Assembly: GCA_934462925.1 (NCBI GenBank)
Contig: CAKSIT010000011.1
Coordinates: forward strand, 36,579 to 100,578
Source of the DNA: an uncultured Oscillospiraceae bacterium
GTDB taxonomy: Bacteria > Bacillota > Clostridia > Oscillospirales > Ruminococcaceae
DNA: 64,000 bases
Reading direction: 5' to 3'
Position 1 is the stretch's first letter. Each line of letters opens with the position of its first letter. Below, one piece after another: positions 60,744 to 64,000 of this stretch. The notes beneath the pieces are model-generated. The model was not told where the DNA came from. It ran no database searches and saw only the letters and a list, made by a program, of their open reading frames with translations. The position numbers were made by a program, and so were the translations under genes.

Positions 60744-63700
60744 AATGTTTCCTCCTGATTACCTACTAATGTTCTTATATTACTCAAGAATCTATTCAGA
60801 TTTTCCTCTACAGTTTCAAGAGTAACCCAAAATTGGTCAGCCACAATTTTTTGAGAATGAACAGCATTTTTCTGAACCTTCAAGCACATAATAATATAGG
60901 CTATCTCGCGCTGAAGTCTACTTTCGCATCGCAATTTATGTATATCGACACTATCCAGGGATTCAATAGTCAGTTCTGTTTTAATGTAATTGAAATCAAT
61001 ATCCTTATCAATTTGACCGATATTCTCGTAAACCAACCATTCAATCAAAACCAGCATAAGAGCTGAATTCGGTTTGGTATTTAAATCTACGACTTTTCCT
61101 TGACACCGCTTGTTGAGCTCACTCTCAAAATAGCTCTGCGCCATTTCCTTGTCACTGTGAATATCGCTGTAGTATCTGCCATACCAATATTCAGTCAAAG
61201 GTTTATTCGCACGTTTAGAAATATTGAGGTCCCTCTCAATTTCCGATTTATCATCAAAATCTTGAAGTTCCACTTGATGCTTAATCAACATAATAGCTTT
61301 CTTTTGAGCTGAATAGCTACGAACGATATGTGGACATCTAGAAGCAGCATCATACAATCTATAAGACAGCTTTAGCCTATCCTCATTATAACCCTCAAGA
61401 CCTGTGATCTCTATGCCGAATTTTCCCAAGATCAATTGACGCAATTTAGTATTATAATTGTTTTCTAATATCATAGCCATGAGATTTAGGCTCTCTGCGC
61501 TATAATTGAGACAAGCTTTAGCTAAATATGCACGTGAAACATAATGAAGACCCAAAATATTCAAAACAATTTTATTACGATTTTCTGTAAAAGCATAAGA
61601 ATTGTATGCTTGAAATGCAGAATTAAGTACCTGATATACTGCAAGTCCGATATCATTAAAATTGTTATTGCATTCCTGTAAAACATTTTTCGCAAAATCC
61701 AAATTTGAAATTGCCTCATCAACCAAAGGGTATCGCTCATTTTCAATTACCGAAAAATCATTCAAATCGTTCAAAACGTACTCTAAAAAGCTGTTTAAGC
61801 ATTTGCCTACATGGTTATAGCCGTCACTATTAAACTCGCCATTATTGTTATCATACACTTCTTTTGCTTTTTTTGCATATTCCATGCATTTCACAAAGCT
61901 TTCCAAAGGCTTTATATTTTTGTCTTCCATTATGCGATAATGTTGAGCCATCTGACATAAGGAGAATATATACATATTTGCAAGTGATTTTTTTATGCGA
62001 TCATTACTAGACTCTTCATAACAGCGTATAAATTTGCTAGCAAATAATATATTATCCTCACGAGTAACAGAGATTTTATTCAGCACTTGCAAAACAACAA
62101 GATTATTTGTGTTCTTTAATTTTTGGCAATATTCCTCATTACCATGCAGTAAAAATGTAATCGAATCTCCAACTGACAAAGAGGCTTTCTTCGAGCCTGT
62201 TTTAATAACCAAAAGCGCATCAGCAACATCATTAGAAAAATCCCTTAAATCAGCGTGCATTTCGATTTCCGAACCGAAGTCTTCATTTATATGGTCAGGG
62301 TAATCAACAATTGTCCAAACTATATTTGCTACGTGAAGTGCTGCACAAAGATCTCTTATGTTTTGATGTCTAAAATTGTATTTTACGAAAGGAGTGCTAT
62401 TATCTTTAACAATTAAGTTGCATGCCAAAAAGATTTTTTCAACATTTTCATAATTGAAACGATGCCCAAACTTTACCTTAAAAGAATCTATGGTTTTTTC
62501 AAGGTCTTCATAAGTTATACAAGTTAAAGTAACATCGCCCCTCGCCTTTTTTTCAGAAATAGAATCTTTTCGATAAGACAGATAACATAAGCTCGGGAAC
62601 AATTCAGTTATAATGTGAATGTGATCCTTATCAAATCTTTCCTTATTGTTTTCTAGGTAGCGATACATTAAATAGCTTGCATTAATACAACCGATGGCAT
62701 TAAGATCAAAATTCATCTCCTTACAAATTTTCATATAAAATGGCGTCGTTAGCAATTCTAAGGTCTTTTGCGGATATTCTGTTGGAAATGCATCTATTCC
62801 ATAATATTCGCACGCTCTTTCTTTGCTTATATGATTAACAACTGCATCGGAAATATCAGACAATTTGTCCAAGGAAACAATTACATCAGCAGAAGAATAT
62901 CGAGAGGTAATAATAATTTTAACCTTCGGGTATTCAGCGAGTGCTTTTATCTCATTAAACAAGTCTTCAAGATTTCCCCGATATTCATTCAAACCATCTA
63001 ACAAAAGAACATAAGTAAATCTGCTGTCGATTTTAGAAAAAACCGCCGTTAATATATTTTCGCTTTCTCCTTTATTTTCTATAACAAAGCGATTAAAAAT
63101 ATATTTTTTTATGGTTTCATCCGTAGCTTTTCCCGACAATTCAATATATATAGGAAGTATATTAGAATATGTTTCACAATCTGCACATCCTTTAAAAGCA
63201 TCATATTGAAATTTTCTAAGATGCGTTGTTTTTCCCGAACCGCCAGCTCCAGAAAGGAAAAGAATTTTTGGGAGAGATTCATGAATTTCCCATAAGCTAG
63301 AGCATTGTCCTACGCATTCTCCTCTTATTTCCCCAAAAAGCTCAGAGACATATACCAAATCTTTCAATAAAACTTTCTTAGCAATGGTACAATAAAGCGA
63401 TTTTGAAATTTGATCTATTCTCTTTTCAACATTATCTTCGTTTTGACCTTTTAATGAGGATTCATATACTTCGCATGCTATTATATCTAATCGTTTTGCA
63501 TTAGAAAGAGCAATCGTACCCTGTTTGTCACAAGTATTTTTAATCCATTTACAAATTTGATCGTTAATTTTATTAAGCAAGGATTTGGCGTTTACTTCAG
63601 TTACATTCTCTATATTTACGATATTTTGAGTCAAAACATCAATCATCTCTTCACTGCAGCGAAAGTCAATTTTATCGCTTGTCCAAAAGCGCACTATTTT

Positions 63701-63955
63701 CTCTATATAATTATAATTTTGAAATATTTGCTTTATTCTGCCCGAATAATCATTAATATCAGCATTATCCCACTTCTCGCATTCTTTTTCAATTGTATCT
63801 TCTATGGATTTGACCAATTTTCCATATTCAACTTTCTCTTTAATTTTTTCCAAAAACTCATCTACCTTATCTTTTGCCATACCAGTAACTTTTTCGGTCA
63901 AGTAGTTTGGAAGCGACATATAATCCTTGTATGATATAGTTAAGCCCCATATCAT
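60740..63955 (-). CDS. NACHT-domain STAND NTPase, probable antiphage sensor
   Basis: 1071 residues. An N-terminal helical region (about 1-225, rich in Lys/Glu) has no recognised effector. NACHT core: Walker A GAGGSGKTT (236-244), Walker B VLLLDGLNEYRG (316-327), IIITSRYSSAD, then a winged-helix stretch. The C-terminal half (about 640-1060) is all-helical with TPR-like features (ALLVIKTGSK…, YAKKAKEVYDNN, AYLAKACLNYSAESLNLMAMI). bNACHT proteins use such sensors to detect phage proteins. The ribosome site AAAGGA is very close to ATG 63955, so a start a few codons later is possible. Confidence 0.85.
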   Translation of the reverse strand: MIWGLTISYKDYMSLPNYLTEKVTGMAKDKVDEFLEKIKEKVEYGKLVKSIEDTIEKECEKWDNADINDYSGRIKQIFQNYNYIEKIVRFWTSDKIDFRCSEEMIDVLTQNIVNIENVTEVNAKSLLNKINDQICKWIKNTCDKQGTIALSNAKRLDIIACEVYESSLKGQNEDNVEKRIDQISKSLYCTIAKKVLLKDLVYVSELFGEIRGECVGQCSSLWEIHESLPKILFLSGAGGSGKTTHLRKFQYDAFKGCADCETYSNILPIYIELSGKATDETIKKYIFNRFVIENKGESENILTAVFSKIDSRFTYVLLLDGLNEYRGNLEDLFNEIKALAEYPKVKIIITSRYSSADVIVSLDKLSDISDAVVNHISKERACEYYGIDAFPTEYPQKTLELLTTPFYMKICKEMNFDLNAIGCINASYLMYRYLENNKERFDKDHIHIITELFPSLCYLSYRKDSISEKKARGDVTLTCITYEDLEKTIDSFKVKFGHRFNYENVEKIFLACNLIVKDNSTPFVKYNFRHQNIRDLCAALHVANIVWTIVDYPDHINEDFGSEIEMHADLRDFSNDVADALLVIKTGSKKASLSVGDSITFLLHGNEEYCQKLKNTNNLVVLQVLNKISVTREDNILFASKFIRCYEESSNDRIKKSLANMYIFSLCQMAQHYRIMEDKNIKPLESFVKCMEYAKKAKEVYDNNNGEFNSDGYNHVGKCLNSFLEYVLNDLNDFSVIENERYPLVDEAISNLDFAKNVLQECNNNFNDIGLAVYQVLNSAFQAYNSYAFTENRNKIVLNILGLHYVSRAYLAKACLNYSAESLNLMAMILENNYNTKLRQLILGKFGIEITGLEGYNEDRLKLSYRLYDAASRCPHIVRSYSAQKKAIMLIKHQVELQDFDDKSEIERDLNISKRANKPLTEYWYGRYYSDIHSDKEMAQSYFESELNKRCQGKVVDLNTKPNSALMLVLIEWLVYENIGQIDKDIDFNYIKTELTIESLDSVDIHKLRCESRLQREIAYIIMCLKVQKNAVHSQKIVADQFWVTLETVEENLNRFLSNIRTLVGNQEETL

Positions 63956-64000
63956 ATCCTTTCATAAGATTTACGCTCATCTCCGAAGCAAGGGAAAATT

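Overview
The window looks like the chromosome of a spore-forming, GC-rich Gram-positive of the class Clostridia, probably a Ruminococcaceae/Oscillospirales-type gut or rumen bacterium. The evidence is strong Shine-Dalgarno sites, near-consensus sigma-A promoters, a spoVAC-spoVAD-spoVAE cluster, HemZ, RqcH, a BofC-like protein, many clostridial lipoproteins and mannan-related enzymes. The genus is not decidable from sequence alone. About 1-54 kb is GC-rich and densely coded; about 54.4 kb to the end is AT-rich and reads as an acquired island.

Layout. 1-5.6 kb: a truncated peptidoglycan-binding protein, a small membrane protein and XRE regulator that share a double operator, a DUF3810 protein, a MITE, a lipoprotein, tRNA-Leu(CAG), and an orphan gene with a base-composition break. 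5.7-13.2 kb: hypothetical genes coupled to hemZ, a DUF4870 protein, an unannotated 29-residue membrane peptide, rimI, a VWA/PP2C/SseB operon and a lone receiver protein. 13.3-15.4 kb: a three-unit 109-bp hairpin repeat array before an aminotransferase, then a BofC-like protein. 15.6-24.1 kb: a fatty-acid/polyketide-like cluster (PlsC-type acyltransferase, ACP, fused ketosynthase and dead ketosynthase, ketoreductase, dehydratase, Sfp-type PPTase, flavodoxin-fold protein) running into spoVACDE; two copies of a covarying structured hairpin and a second MITE lie within it. 24.1-27.5 kb: a BspA-like LRR lipoprotein whose promoter spacer is a TA repeat, a cytidylate-kinase-like protein, a HAD phosphatase. 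27.6-39.8 kb: a GH130 phosphorylase behind a hairpin-rich leader, Nudix, a SecA paralogue, mnmE, two TrkA-type proteins, an FtsA-like protein, a GH26-like lipoprotein lacking its nucleophile, and an SGNH esterase lipoprotein. 40-50 kb: housekeeping genes (DUF1858, trmK, Nif3-like, rqcH, valS, GNAT, nucleotidyltransferase, HD-GYP, GT2). 50-55.5 kb: an acyl-CoA synthetase-like enzyme, a lipoprotein with three 639-bp repeats, a secreted protein and gene remnants. 56.3-64 kb: two adjacent defence-type modules on the minus strand, an ABC-three-component system (nuclease-like effector, middle component, DUF3732 ATPase) and a NACHT NTPase translationally coupled to a YdcF/DUF218 protein.

The most notable candidates are the KS-pseudoKS lipid/polyene cluster beside spoVA, the covarying hairpin family inside it, the NACHT-YdcF pair, and the TA-repeat promoter. 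No integrase, CRISPR array, rRNA or recognisable riboswitch was found.
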